A stretch of 64,000 nucleotides of DNA from Mycolicibacterium lacusdiani (lineage in GTDB: Bacteria; Actinomycetota; Actinomycetes; Mycobacteriales; Mycobacteriaceae): assembly GCF_021916785.1 (NCBI RefSeq), contig NZ_JAKCFC010000004.1:62001-126000 (forward strand). The letters run 5' to 3'. Each line of letters opens with the position of its first letter. The stretch's first letter is position 1. Under the pieces are notes generated by a model, which made no database searches, was not told the origin of the DNA, and worked only from the letters and a program-made list of their open reading frames with translations. The translations under genes and the position numbers were made by a program. Below, piece after piece: positions 29,926 through 38,611 of this stretch.

Positions 29926-31275
29926 GTGGTTCGGCGCTTCGCGGTAGTCGCCGCGGTGCTGAGCTTGGCGTTGCTCAGCGCACCGCCCGCAGTGGCGATC
30001 GACCCGCCGGTGATCGACAAGGGTGCACTGCCGCCCGACGTGACCGGGCCCGACCAACCCACCGAGCAGCGGCGCGAGTGCTCGGCGCCCATGGTGTTCC
30101 CGAACTCCAACTTCGCCGACAGGCCGTGGGCCAACAACTACCTGCGGATCGCCGATGCGCAGAAGTTCGCAACCGGCGCCGGGGTAACTGTCGCGGTCAT
30201 CGACACCGGAGTGAACGGCTCGCCGCGGGTTCCGGCGGAGCCTGGCGGCGACTTCGTCGACAAGGCCGGCAACGGAATGTCCGACTGCGACTCGCACGGG
30301 ACCCTCACCGCGGCGATCATCGCAGGCAAGGGTTCGCCGACGGACGGGTTCATCGGCGTCGCGCCGGATGCTCGAGTGCTGTCCATGCGCCAGACGTCGG
30401 ACAACTTCCAGCCCGTCGGCGCTCGCAACGATCCCAACGACCCGAACTCGACGCCCACGGCAGGGTCTCTTCGCAGCCTGGCCAGGGCGATCCTGCATGC
30501 GGCCAACATGGGCGCGCAGGTCATCAACATCAGCGAGGCCGCCTGCTACAAGGTGACCAGGCGCATCGACGAGAACAGTCTCGGCGCGGCCATCGAGTAC
30601 GCCGTAAACGTGAAGGGTGCGGTCGTCGTGGTCGCAGCGGGCAACACCGGCGGGGACTGTTCGCAGAACCCGCCGCCCAACCCGGCGCTGCCCGCGGATC
30701 CGCGCGGCTGGCAGGGCGTGCAGACCATCGTGTCGCCGGCCTGGTACTCGCCGCTGGTGCTGACCGTGGGCGGTATCGCCGAGAACGGGCAGCCCAGCAC
30801 GTTCTCGATGTCCGGCCCGTGGGTCGGCGCCGCGGCGCCCGCCGAGAACATCACCGCCCTGGGCTACGACGGCAACCCGGTCAACGCGCTCCAGGGCCAG
30901 GACGGTCTGATCCCGATCAACGGCACGTCGTTCGCGGCAGCGTTCGTCTCTGGTCTCGCGGCAATGGTCAAGCAACGCTTTCCCACCCTGACGCCGGCGC
31001 AGATCATGAACCGCATCACCGCGACGGCGCGCCATCCCGGTGGCGGAGTCGACAACTACGTCGGTGCAGGCGTCATCGATCCGGTGGCTGCACTTACGTG
31101 GGACGTCCCGGAGGGTCCGGATTCGGTGCCCTACGAGGTCAAGCAGTTGCCGCCGCCGGTGTACGTGGCGCCACCCGACCGTGGCCCGATCACGATCGTC
31201 GTGATCGCAGGGGTGAGTTTGGCTGCCGCGCTGGGCATCGGGGCACTCGCGCGTCGAGCCCTGAGGCGCCGATGA
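29926..31275 (+). CDS. mycP1: Type VII secretion mycosin protease MycP1
   Basis: 449 aa from GTG 29926 (AGGGGGTGACAA upstream). Signal peptide 1-24; subtilisin catalytic triad Asp93 (VIDTG), His124 (DSHGT), Ser335 (NGTSFAAAF); a proline-rich linker; and a C-terminal membrane helix (about 418-443) ending in Arg-rich residues. Length and topology match MycP1 (Rv3883c): an extracytoplasmic serine protease that cleaves EspB and stabilises the ESX-1 membrane complex. Four-base overlap (ATGA) with eccE1. Confidence 0.95.
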   Translation: MVRRFAVVAAVLSLALLSAPPAVAIDPPVIDKGALPPDVTGPDQPTEQRRECSAPMVFPNSNFADRPWANNYLRIADAQKFATGAGVTVAVIDTGVNGSPRVPAEPGGDFVDKAGNGMSDCDSHGTLTAAIIAGKGSPTDGFIGVAPDARVLSMRQTSDNFQPVGARNDPNDPNSTPTAGSLRSLARAILHAANMGAQVINISEAACYKVTRRIDENSLGAAIEYAVNVKGAVVVVAAGNTGGDCSQNPPPNPALPADPRGWQGVQTIVSPAWYSPLVLTVGGIAENGQPSTFSMSGPWVGAAAPAENITALGYDGNPVNALQGQDGLIPINGTSFAAAFVSGLAAMVKQRFPTLTPAQIMNRITATARHPGGGVDNYVGAGVIDPVAALTWDVPEGPDSVPYEVKQLPPPVYVAPPDRGPITIVVIAGVSLAAALGIGALARRALRRR

Positions 31276-32669
31276 GGGAGTTCCTCGGCCAGTTCGGATT
31301 CCGCGCCACCACCGGGCATCTGCTGTGGGCGGCGGTGCTCATCCCCGCCTGCGTGCTGCTGTTCATGAAGCTGGACCTGCTGTGGTTGGGAATCACGCTC
31401 GGAGTGCTCATCGCGATCGCGGCGCTGCTCACCGTGCGCGGGCGCCGGTTCGCCGGCTGGATCGTGGCCATCTTCTCCTGGCGCAGACGGCACCGGGCGG
31501 CGCCCGCCGCACCGTCGGAACCGGCCGTCGGCGCGACGGTGCTGCCTGGCGATCACGTCGCAGTGCGTTGGCACGGCGATCATTTGGTGTCGGTCATTGA
31601 GCTGGTGCCGCGGCCGTTCACCCCGACGGTGATCGTCGCGGGCGAGGCGTTCACCGACGACGTGGTCGACACCAAGCTGGTCGAGCAGTTGATCGCCGCA
31701 CACTGCCCCGACCTGGAGGCCGACGTCGTCTCGGCGGGCCAGCGCGTGGGCCGTACCGCGCCCGCAAGCCTCGTCGCGCTGTACGAGCAGGTCGTCGGGC
31801 CGTATCCGTCGCCGTCGAACCGGCGGACGTGGATCGTGTTGCGGGCCCTGCCGGAGGCGACGCGAAAGTCCGCGCTACGCCGCGAGGTCGGCGTGGCCGG
31901 GTTGGCCCGGTACCTCGTCTCGTCGACGACGCGCATCGCGGATCAGTTGGCGAGCAATGGGATCGACGCGCGGTGCAGTCGTAGCTTCGACGACTTCGAC
32001 AAGGCGACCGAGATCAGCTTCGAGCGGGAGACGTGGTCGTCGATCAAGGGGCGCAGCACGTTCACTGCCGCGTACACCGCGCCGGGCGGCCCCAACGTGT
32101 GGTGGAGCGCGCGGGCGGACCACACGATCACGCAGGTGCGGGTGCGCCCGGGTGCCGCTCCGACGACGACGGTGCTGCTGACGACGTTGGCGAATCCTTC
32201 GACGCCGCGCGGGTTTTCGTGCCTGTTCGGCGGTCAGCGTGCAGCGATGCTGGGGCAGAGTCCGGTCACCGATCGGCACTACGAGCTGCCGATCGGCTCT
32301 GCGGGCGTGCTGATCGGCGAGACGGCCGACCGGTACCCGGTGTACATGCCGTTCGACGATGTGGACGTCAGCATCAACCTCGGTGATGCGCGGCTGTTCA
32401 CGCAGTTCGTCATCCGGTCGGCGGCGGCGGGAGCGATAGTGACCCTCGGCCCGCAGTTCAGCGACTTCGCGGGCTCCATCAACGCCCGGGTCGGAAAGGT
32501 CGCCAAGATCGGTTGGCCCAAGGCGACGACGTACCTCAGCCCGCATCCAGGGGTGGGACGAGTCGTGTTGCGACACAACTTCATCGACACTCCGCGGCAC
32601 CGTCAGCTACCCATCAGGCTGATCAATCCGCGCGAGGAGAGTCGCTACCAGATGGCGCTCGAGCAGTGA
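31272..32669 (+). CDS. eccE1: ESX-1 core component EccE1
   Basis: 465 aa. Two N-terminal membrane helices (about 14-33 and 37-57) precede a long periplasmic-side domain typical of EccE. ATG overlaps the mycP1 stop. EccE sits at the edge of the EccB-C-D-E secretion complex. Identification rests on this topology, the invariable mycP-eccE pairing and recognisable segments such as VRWHGDHLVSVIELVPRPF. Confidence 0.93.
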   Translation: MREFLGQFGFRATTGHLLWAAVLIPACVLLFMKLDLLWLGITLGVLIAIAALLTVRGRRFAGWIVAIFSWRRRHRAAPAAPSEPAVGATVLPGDHVAVRWHGDHLVSVIELVPRPFTPTVIVAGEAFTDDVVDTKLVEQLIAAHCPDLEADVVSAGQRVGRTAPASLVALYEQVVGPYPSPSNRRTWIVLRALPEATRKSALRREVGVAGLARYLVSSTTRIADQLASNGIDARCSRSFDDFDKATEISFERETWSSIKGRSTFTAAYTAPGGPNVWWSARADHTITQVRVRPGAAPTTTVLLTTLANPSTPRGFSCLFGGQRAAMLGQSPVTDRHYELPIGSAGVLIGETADRYPVYMPFDDVDVSINLGDARLFTQFVIRSAAAGAIVTLGPQFSDFAGSINARVGKVAKIGWPKATTYLSPHPGVGRVVLRHNFIDTPRHRQLPIRLINPREESRYQMALEQ

Positions 32670-32700
32670 GCGCCAGTCACGGGGAGCCGTAGGAGGAGAC

Positions 32701-34290
32701 ATGTCGGGGGAAGTGAAGGTCGATCCGGCCGAGCTGGAGGCCAAGGCCGCCGAGATTCGCAAGCCGATGCCGGCGGCGCCGGGCCAGCCGCTGCCGCCGT
32801 GTGCATTGCAGGTCGCGCGAACCGCGGTGGGCGAACTCAACAAGAAGGCGGAGGCACTACGCGGTTACGCGGTGACCGGCCACGTCGAAGCGGTCCGGAT
32901 CGCGGAGTCGTTGCTCTCGGCAGCTGCAGCGTACCGACAGGTCGACGATCAGTCGGGCGGCGCAATCAGGTTCGGCGAGCCATCGACATCGATCGGACCC
33001 GTGCAGCCCGGGGGGCCCATGACTCCGTCGGTTCCCCTCCCATCCGAGCCGACTTACCAGTGCCCCACGTCGTCTTTCCTGATGGTCGATCAGGCTGCAG
33101 CCGAAATGGAGGCGCCTGATCAGGCTGCTTCACTCGGTGCCTTCCAGGGGCAGTGGGAGAGCTTCGCCGCTGCGCTGAAGGCAGAGTCAGCCGTATTCGA
33201 GTGGGCCGGTGCGTCGTGGGAGGGCGGAGCGGCGGAGGCAGCATTGGAAGCCCTCGCCCGGCATCGGAAGTGGTTGCAGGAGATGGCAGACGCATCCCGC
33301 CAACTCGCCGATGAGGCCGGCGACCTCGCGGAGACGCATAGGAGTGCGGCAGACGCTCATCCGAAGCTCGCCCAGGTGAAGGACTTGGACGCACGGATCC
33401 TGTTGTCCCGCGACGTCAACGAGCAGATGCAGCTCCTCAAGCTGCGTCAGAAGATGCAGGAACGCTCGGAGGAGGTACTTCAAGGCTACGTAGGCCGGGC
33501 GGCTGGGAAACCACTCAAACTGCCGAAGCCGCCCATGTGCCCGGTGCCGACGGGCACGGTAACGCCGCCACAACCACCTCAGCCACCTGGCGGACCCGGT
33601 AAGGACGAAGGGGACAGTGAGCGCTCTGGCGGTGGCGGCGGCGGTGCGCCACGGGGTGAACAGCAGCCGCAATCACAGCCAGCGCCGGGTGACGTACCCG
33701 TCTCGCCAGCCGCAGCTCAGGCCCAGCCGTCGCCGGGCGGTCAGGCGGGCGGCGGCGGGACCCCTGCTGGTGGTGGCGGATCGCCCACCGGCGGAGGCGG
33801 CGCTCCCGCCGGTGGTGGTTCTCCGCCAGGTGGCGGGATGCCCGGCCTCCCCGATCTCGGCGGCGGACCGCCGACCGATCTTCCGATGCTCGACGACCCG
33901 ACATTGAGCCCGGCGTCGGCCGGAGGCGGCGGATCCGGTGGCGGTTCGGGCGGTGGCTCCGGCGGAGGCGGGGGCGGCGGTGGCCCAATGCCGCTGCAGC
34001 CCAACGTCGGGAGCGTTTCCGTGGGCCCGGGTGCGGGCGGTGGTGCGACGGGCCCCGCCGGAGGTGCGGCAGCTGGTGGCGGTGCCGCCGGTGGCATGGG
34101 CGGCATGGGTATGGGAGGTGGCATGCCGATGCACGGCGCCGGCCATGGTCAGGGTGGCGCGTCCGAGAAAAAGCGCTCGCCTGGCACGTCGCCCGACGAG
34201 ACGCTCTACGAGGAAGATCGGGCGTGGACCGAGGGCGTGATTGGAAACCGGCCACGACGCCGGGATAGCGGCGACAAGGAAGCCAAGTGA
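32701..34290 (+). CDS. espB: ESX-1 secreted protein EspB
   Basis: 529 aa. The N-terminal 280 residues form the PE/PPE-like helical bundle with the YxxxD export signal at Tyr78-Asp82 and WxG at Trp173-Gly175. The rest is Gly/Pro/Ser-rich with long GGG runs, ending in a charged tail. MycP1 cleaves the C-terminal part of EspB in M. tuberculosis. The low-complexity part is long here (529 aa against 460 in M. tuberculosis). Stop overlaps espL GTG by 4 bases. Confidence 0.92.
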   Translation: MSGEVKVDPAELEAKAAEIRKPMPAAPGQPLPPCALQVARTAVGELNKKAEALRGYAVTGHVEAVRIAESLLSAAAAYRQVDDQSGGAIRFGEPSTSIGPVQPGGPMTPSVPLPSEPTYQCPTSSFLMVDQAAAEMEAPDQAASLGAFQGQWESFAAALKAESAVFEWAGASWEGGAAEAALEALARHRKWLQEMADASRQLADEAGDLAETHRSAADAHPKLAQVKDLDARILLSRDVNEQMQLLKLRQKMQERSEEVLQGYVGRAAGKPLKLPKPPMCPVPTGTVTPPQPPQPPGGPGKDEGDSERSGGGGGGAPRGEQQPQSQPAPGDVPVSPAAAQAQPSPGGQAGGGGTPAGGGGSPTGGGGAPAGGGSPPGGGMPGLPDLGGGPPTDLPMLDDPTLSPASAGGGGSGGGSGGGSGGGGGGGGPMPLQPNVGSVSVGPGAGGGATGPAGGAAAGGGAAGGMGGMGMGGGMPMHGAGHGQGGASEKKRSPGTSPDETLYEEDRAWTEGVIGNRPRRRDSGDKEAK

Positions 34291-34631
34291 CCGAGGAGAT
34301 GCACCCGCAGGTGCTCGCCGTGCTGCAGCAAGCGCAACGGCTGCAGTCGCTGATGGACGATCAACTGGCGAAGATGAACCAGCAGACGTTCACGGCGATG
34401 GACGAGACCAAGACGGTCGAGGTGACGCTGAACGGGCACAGCTGGCTGACCGACGTCTACATCGAGGACGGGCTGCTGCGACTGGGCGCCGAGGTGGTCG
34501 AGGCCCGAATCAACGAAGCGCTGCAGAACGCTACGGCGGAAGCTTCGGCCTCCATTGAGGCGGACCGGGAGCGGATCGACTCGGTGGTCGCCGAGATCAC
34601 CGGCGAGGGTGAGGACGTGGGCCGATGGTGA
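34287..34631 (+). CDS. espL: ESX-1 associated protein EspL (YbaB/EbfC-like)
   Basis: 114 aa from GTG 34287 overlapping the espB stop. Helical ends around a three-stranded core (VEVTLNGHSWLTDVYIEDG) as in the YbaB/EbfC nucleoid-associated fold. EspL is needed for stability of EspE, EspF and EspH and for ESX-1 secretion in M. marinum; its exact mode of action is unknown. The last codons overlap a possible 47-aa reading frame. Confidence 0.9.
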   Translation: MTEEMHPQVLAVLQQAQRLQSLMDDQLAKMNQQTFTAMDETKTVEVTLNGHSWLTDVYIEDGLLRLGAEVVEARINEALQNATAEASASIEADRERIDSVVAEITGEGEDVGRW

Positions 34632-34768
34632 ACTTCGGCGTCCCGACGAGAGGCATTCGAGTGCGAATTGGCGTGTTGCCGACATCGACTTCTGACTTAC
34701 TGTGGAGAAAGTGGCCATCGGTGAACACCATCGAATACGCACTCGATCTCGCGGGGGTTCGGAAATGA
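34625..34768 (+). CDS. Possible 47-aa small protein coupled to espL
   Basis: ATG 34625 overlaps the espL stop by 7 bases and runs to TGA at 34768 (MVNFGVPTRGIRVRIG, ending DLAGVRK). No family is recognised and the composition is less GC-rich than espL. The tight overlap in a locus where overlaps are the rule is the main reason to list it; it may also be a chance open frame or the remnant of a larger gene at the composition boundary. Confidence 0.3.
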   Translation: MVNFGVPTRGIRVRIGVLPTSTSDLLWRKWPSVNTIEYALDLAGVRK

Positions 34769-34793
34769 GGACGTCGACCACGGAGGCGCGCGC

Positions 34794-35939
34794 ATGAGCA
34801 TGCCTCCTCAGGGCGGATGGCCTCCCCCGCCGCCAGGGCCGCAGCCGCCCAATCAGCCGCAGTATGGCTCGCCGCCGGGTTATCAGCCGTACTCAGGGCA
34901 ACAGCCATATCCGCCGCAGGGCCAATGGCAGCAGCCGCCTCCTCCGCCTCAGAAGAGTGGCGGAGCAACGAAGTGGTTGTTGGTCGCGATTGCCGTGCTC
35001 TTGGTGATCGGCGTGACGATCGGCGCAACCCTGCTGTTCACGCGCGACGGGGATGGCCCATCGACTCCGCCGACATCAGATGTTCCGTCAGACATCGCTA
35101 GTGCCAACGACACTGGGCCCGTCGAGATCATCACGGAAGAACCGACGTGCGAGGCGTTCATTCGTATCAATGATGCTCTCGCAGAGGTCCATTCGAAGGG
35201 TTGGTCTGAAACGCGTTCTAGTCTGGGACCTTCAAGCGAGTGGACCGATGCAGAGCGAGAACAGCTGGAGTCAGTGTCCACGGCGATGCGCAATGCCGCA
35301 GATCAAGCGCTCCCCCTTGTATCGCAAACCCCCCACCGGGTAACCCGCGAGCTATATGAGCAGTTTATTGCGTATAGCCGTGCATATGTGGCTGCGATTC
35401 CTAAGTACGAGCCACGGGACAATGCTCTGGCCTCGACCAGCGTTGGCACTATGGCAACACTGTTGGCGATTTGCACGGCGATTGACAACGGTGCGGCAGG
35501 TAGATCACTTGGCGTATCGCCAATTGATCCGCCACAATCCGCTCCAGCGTTACCCGACTCTCCTGCATCCGCGATATTCATGCCGCAGCGCCTACCTTCT
35601 TGTGCAGGACTTACGCAATTGTCCGAACAGTACAACGACGCGACCAGAGAATGGCAAGCTGTTGACACTGACTTGGCCGCGTCCCAGTGGTCACCCCAGC
35701 AACGTGAAGCGCACCGCTCAGCCCTCGACGCAATGACGAAGTGGGCAGACAGTCTTTTAGCTTTGGGTCGCGAGAGTGACAGCTCTGTGTTTGAAGACTT
35801 CACTGCCGCCGCTACCGTGTACCTACGCGCATTCATATCCGCAGGCGATTCTTATACGTCGGCGGACAGTTGGCTCACTTTCGCCGCGTATCAGTTCAAT
35901 CAAACCATGATTGGTGCATGCGATGCAGCCCCGGAGTAG
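34794..35939 (+). CDS. Proline-rich single-pass membrane protein inserted between espL and espK
   Basis: 381 aa, with GGAGG before ATG 34794. Residues 1-58 are Pro/Gln/Gly/Tyr-rich and cytoplasmic. Residues 61-82 form one membrane helix (WLLVAIAVLLVIGVTIGATL). A loosely structured Thr/Ser/Pro linker leads to an extracytoplasmic domain of about 270 residues in which two halves begin similarly (EEPTCEAFIRI... and LPSCAGLTQL...), so it may hold two related helical units. I recognise no named family; the layout is common in actinobacterial surface proteins. It has visibly lower GC than the ESX-1 genes before it. Sharing the transcript with mycP1-espL suggests an accessory role in ESX-1, but this is only positional. 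Confidence 0.75.
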   Translation: MSMPPQGGWPPPPPGPQPPNQPQYGSPPGYQPYSGQQPYPPQGQWQQPPPPPQKSGGATKWLLVAIAVLLVIGVTIGATLLFTRDGDGPSTPPTSDVPSDIASANDTGPVEIITEEPTCEAFIRINDALAEVHSKGWSETRSSLGPSSEWTDAEREQLESVSTAMRNAADQALPLVSQTPHRVTRELYEQFIAYSRAYVAAIPKYEPRDNALASTSVGTMATLLAICTAIDNGAAGRSLGVSPIDPPQSAPALPDSPASAIFMPQRLPSCAGLTQLSEQYNDATREWQAVDTDLAASQWSPQQREAHRSALDAMTKWADSLLALGRESDSSVFEDFTAAATVYLRAFISAGDSYTSADSWLTFAAYQFNQTMIGACDAAPE

Positions 35940-35945
35940 CTCCGA

Positions 35946-38390
35946 GTGAGCACGCTGGGTCGCCCAGTTGATGGACATAAGGGCCAAATGACCGTACCCC
36001 CTGGGGCATGGCCAGAGGGCGATGAGGATCAGCATGGCGTGGAGACGAAGACGTTGACCGCCAAGCTAACTTCCCTGCAGAAGACCTTGGATGCTTGGCG
36101 CCTGACCACTACTTCCCTCTTCGACGGCAACACCTGGGTTGGATCTGGATCGAACGCGGCGGACCTGCGCGTGGCCCAGCATTTGCGGTCGATGGAATCT
36201 ATACAGTCGCAACTTGCGAACGCGATCCTATTTCATATACGTGCGCAGGCGTCGATTATCGCCGCCAAGAGCGAGATAATCGCCATCTGCAACGTTGCCC
36301 AGAGCGAAATCGATAGCTTGGACATCCAATCGTTCGCTAATCAGCAGGACCTCGAACAGCGAGTTGACGACATTGTCGAGGAAGCCCTTCGCCAGAATCA
36401 GACCGTCGTTCAACGCGCAGCTGACGCGCTGAAAGTAGATCGCGCTTATGAGAGTTCGGTTCTGGACAACGCGACGCGGGAAATCGAAGCCATCAGCCGT
36501 CGCCCTGGCGTAGGAACACAGTCGTCGGCCAATGAAGGTAGCGGTGGGGCGCCGAGCACGAACGCCCCGCAACATGGTGCAGACAAGAGTCTTTGGAGTA
36601 GAGGCACCGTAGAACGACCCTCCTCCAGTGGGTCTGAACCTGCCGTGGGCACACCAGTTGGCGGACAGACTTCCGGTAAGCCTCCAGAGGGAGCTCCGAG
36701 CGGCACTAACGTTCCAATGGGAGGCGTTGTCTCTAGCGGAACGAAACCGACTGCAACCGGCGCAACACCTCAAGGAGCACCAGCCGCAAACAGCGCTCTA
36801 AGCGGAGCCCAACGGGCTCCAGGTTCGAGCGCCGCCGGAACTAGTACTTCGCCACGCGGTCAGGTGAGCACTGATCCAGCTTCCGTTCCTTCTGCACCGT
36901 ACTCTCCGAATCTAGGTAGTGCCCCGTCGCAAACCAGTACCCCAGGCGGGGGTGGTAGCTCCGGACTCAGCGCCGGCAGCAGCGGAGGCACATCCTCCTC
37001 CAGCGCCCAATCCACCAGCGGTTCAACAACCCAAGACGCCAAGCCCGCCACAGGCAGCAAGGACTCCCAGCAAGGCCCAAGCACCGGCGCTCGCCCCGAG
37101 GCAGGCGCAGAACCCGGGCGCGGCGCGAGCGGTGGCGGGGCTCCTGACGCGGCCAAGGCCGTGGAGGCAACCAACAAAGCGGTTCCCCTTGCGCAGCAGC
37201 CGGTTACACCGGCCAGTCCGCTGCAACCGGTGACTCCGCCCGTCATGCCAACCGAGCCAGCCGCCAGCACGCATGCTCCGGCCGGTGCGTCCGGTGGCGG
37301 CAGCGGCGGTGGCATGAGTGGCGGCGCGGGCACTTCCGCCGGCGGTGGCGCGGCGGGTGGCGGTGCGCCGTCCGGTGCTGCGCCAGCAAGCCCGCCTCCA
37401 CCGCCCATGCCGCTCGCTCCCCCAAGTACGCCGACACCCGCTGCACCTACTGGGCCGCCCGGCGGCGGTGCAGGAGCCAACCCAGCGGCGGCCGCCGGAC
37501 CGGGCGGGCCCGGCGTCAACCCGGCATCCACGGGACGCAACGATGCCGGCGCGGTAGGCGCAGCGCCCGTGCCGGTTTCGACGGCGCGCATGGAACGCGA
37601 CGCGATCGCATCGGCGTCCGCGGGCGGAGCCATGAACCGCAAGAAGAACGGCAACGCCGCGCTGATCACGGCTCGTCGCATCGCCGCAGCGCTCAACATC
37701 GGCGTCAGCGACTTCGGGTTCTACTGGGTCACCGGGCTCACCGCCGACGGCTCCATCGTCGTGGCCAACAGCTACGGGCTGGCCTACATCCCCGAGGGCG
37801 TCAACCTGCCCGCCCACGTCACCATGGCCACCGCCGACGAGACCCTGCCGCCGCAGGAACGCGCCAAGTGGGCGACCTACCCCATCCTCGCCATCCAGGG
37901 CTGGGCTCAGGCTCACGGCCAGAAACTGCGCGCCGTCATCGCGACCGAGGAGCAGTTCGCGAGCTTCGATCCGGGCACCGCCAAGATCGTCCTGCGACCC
38001 GACGACATCCCCGAAAGCGGCCAGATGGAGGGCCGTTGCCGCCTCGAGGTCATCGCACCCAGCGCCGCCGCGCGGCTTGCCTCGGTACCGAACGCAGACC
38101 TCACCGAACTACTCCCACCCGCGCCGGCCAACACTGCAGCGCCAGAAGACAAGTCGAACGTCCTGTGGTTCGAGCTCATCAAGCCACTGATGAGCACCTC
38201 CCCCGAACGCGTCGGCGTGCACCTGCAGGCGTTCATCAACTACGCCGAGCATGCCCAGGAGCAAGCGCTCTACCGCGCGCACACGGCTGTCGACGCCGAG
38301 GTACAACGCGCCGCGATCGCAGACTGGGTCTACTGGCAACACCTGAGCGTGCTGATGTGGGAAGCAAGCGGCGCAGACGCCAGCGTCTGA
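35946..38390 (+). CDS. espK: ESX-1 secretion-associated protein EspK
   Basis: 814 aa from GTG 35946, 6 bp after the previous stop. Residues 1-190 are helical (a possible ESX chaperone/substrate-like bundle), 190-560 are Ser/Thr/Gly/Pro low complexity, and 562-814 form the conserved globular EspK end (NGNAALITARRIAAALN, FYWVTGLTADGSIVV). M. tuberculosis EspK (Rv3879c) is 729 aa, with the same proline-rich then globular plan; it binds EspB and helps bring it to EccCb1. The first kilobase is much lower in GC than the rest, with the change near 36.9 kb inside the gene. Confidence 0.88.
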   Translation: MSTLGRPVDGHKGQMTVPPGAWPEGDEDQHGVETKTLTAKLTSLQKTLDAWRLTTTSLFDGNTWVGSGSNAADLRVAQHLRSMESIQSQLANAILFHIRAQASIIAAKSEIIAICNVAQSEIDSLDIQSFANQQDLEQRVDDIVEEALRQNQTVVQRAADALKVDRAYESSVLDNATREIEAISRRPGVGTQSSANEGSGGAPSTNAPQHGADKSLWSRGTVERPSSSGSEPAVGTPVGGQTSGKPPEGAPSGTNVPMGGVVSSGTKPTATGATPQGAPAANSALSGAQRAPGSSAAGTSTSPRGQVSTDPASVPSAPYSPNLGSAPSQTSTPGGGGSSGLSAGSSGGTSSSSAQSTSGSTTQDAKPATGSKDSQQGPSTGARPEAGAEPGRGASGGGAPDAAKAVEATNKAVPLAQQPVTPASPLQPVTPPVMPTEPAASTHAPAGASGGGSGGGMSGGAGTSAGGGAAGGGAPSGAAPASPPPPPMPLAPPSTPTPAAPTGPPGGGAGANPAAAAGPGGPGVNPASTGRNDAGAVGAAPVPVSTARMERDAIASASAGGAMNRKKNGNAALITARRIAAALNIGVSDFGFYWVTGLTADGSIVVANSYGLAYIPEGVNLPAHVTMATADETLPPQERAKWATYPILAIQGWAQAHGQKLRAVIATEEQFASFDPGTAKIVLRPDDIPESGQMEGRCRLEVIAPSAAARLASVPNADLTELLPPAPANTAAPEDKSNVLWFELIKPLMSTSPERVGVHLQAFINYAEHAQEQALYRAHTAVDAEVQRAAIADWVYWQHLSVLMWEASGADASV

Positions 38391-38573
38391 CCTGCAGACG
38401 GCAGCGTCCACGGCCGGTGTTCGGTAGTCCGTGTCGAGCGGCGGTGTCGGGTGCCGTGCTCGGCTCTGAACACCCGATGACTACGCGGGCCTCCAGATCC
38501 CGACATAGCGGGTCACAGTCAGTGAGGCGTCTCTCGTCGAAAATGACTGTGCGCCATGTCACTTGCCGATCGC

Positions 38574-38604
38574 TTGAACCTGACACTGACGTCACATTCT
38601 AAAG
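38574..38604 (+). promoter_or_regulatory. MerR-type promoter of the SDR gene
   Basis: TTGAAC (38574-38579) and a CTAAAG/TCTAAA -10 near 38598-38604 are separated by an overlong 18-19 bp spacer holding the dyad AACCTGAC-N6-GTCACATT (38577-38598). That geometry is the mark of MerR-regulated promoters. The -10 is about 8 bases before the GTG, so the transcript is probably leaderless. The 221-bp gap upstream (38391-38611) shows no merR gene. Confidence 0.55.
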
Positions 38605-38611
38605 TCGAAGA

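Noticed and set aside
33540..34130. Gly-rich repeats in espB taken as a PE_PGRS-like or CRISPR-like repeat
   Set aside because: They are codon-level GGX runs of the EspB low-complexity tail, irregular in spacing and without conserved repeat/spacer structure.
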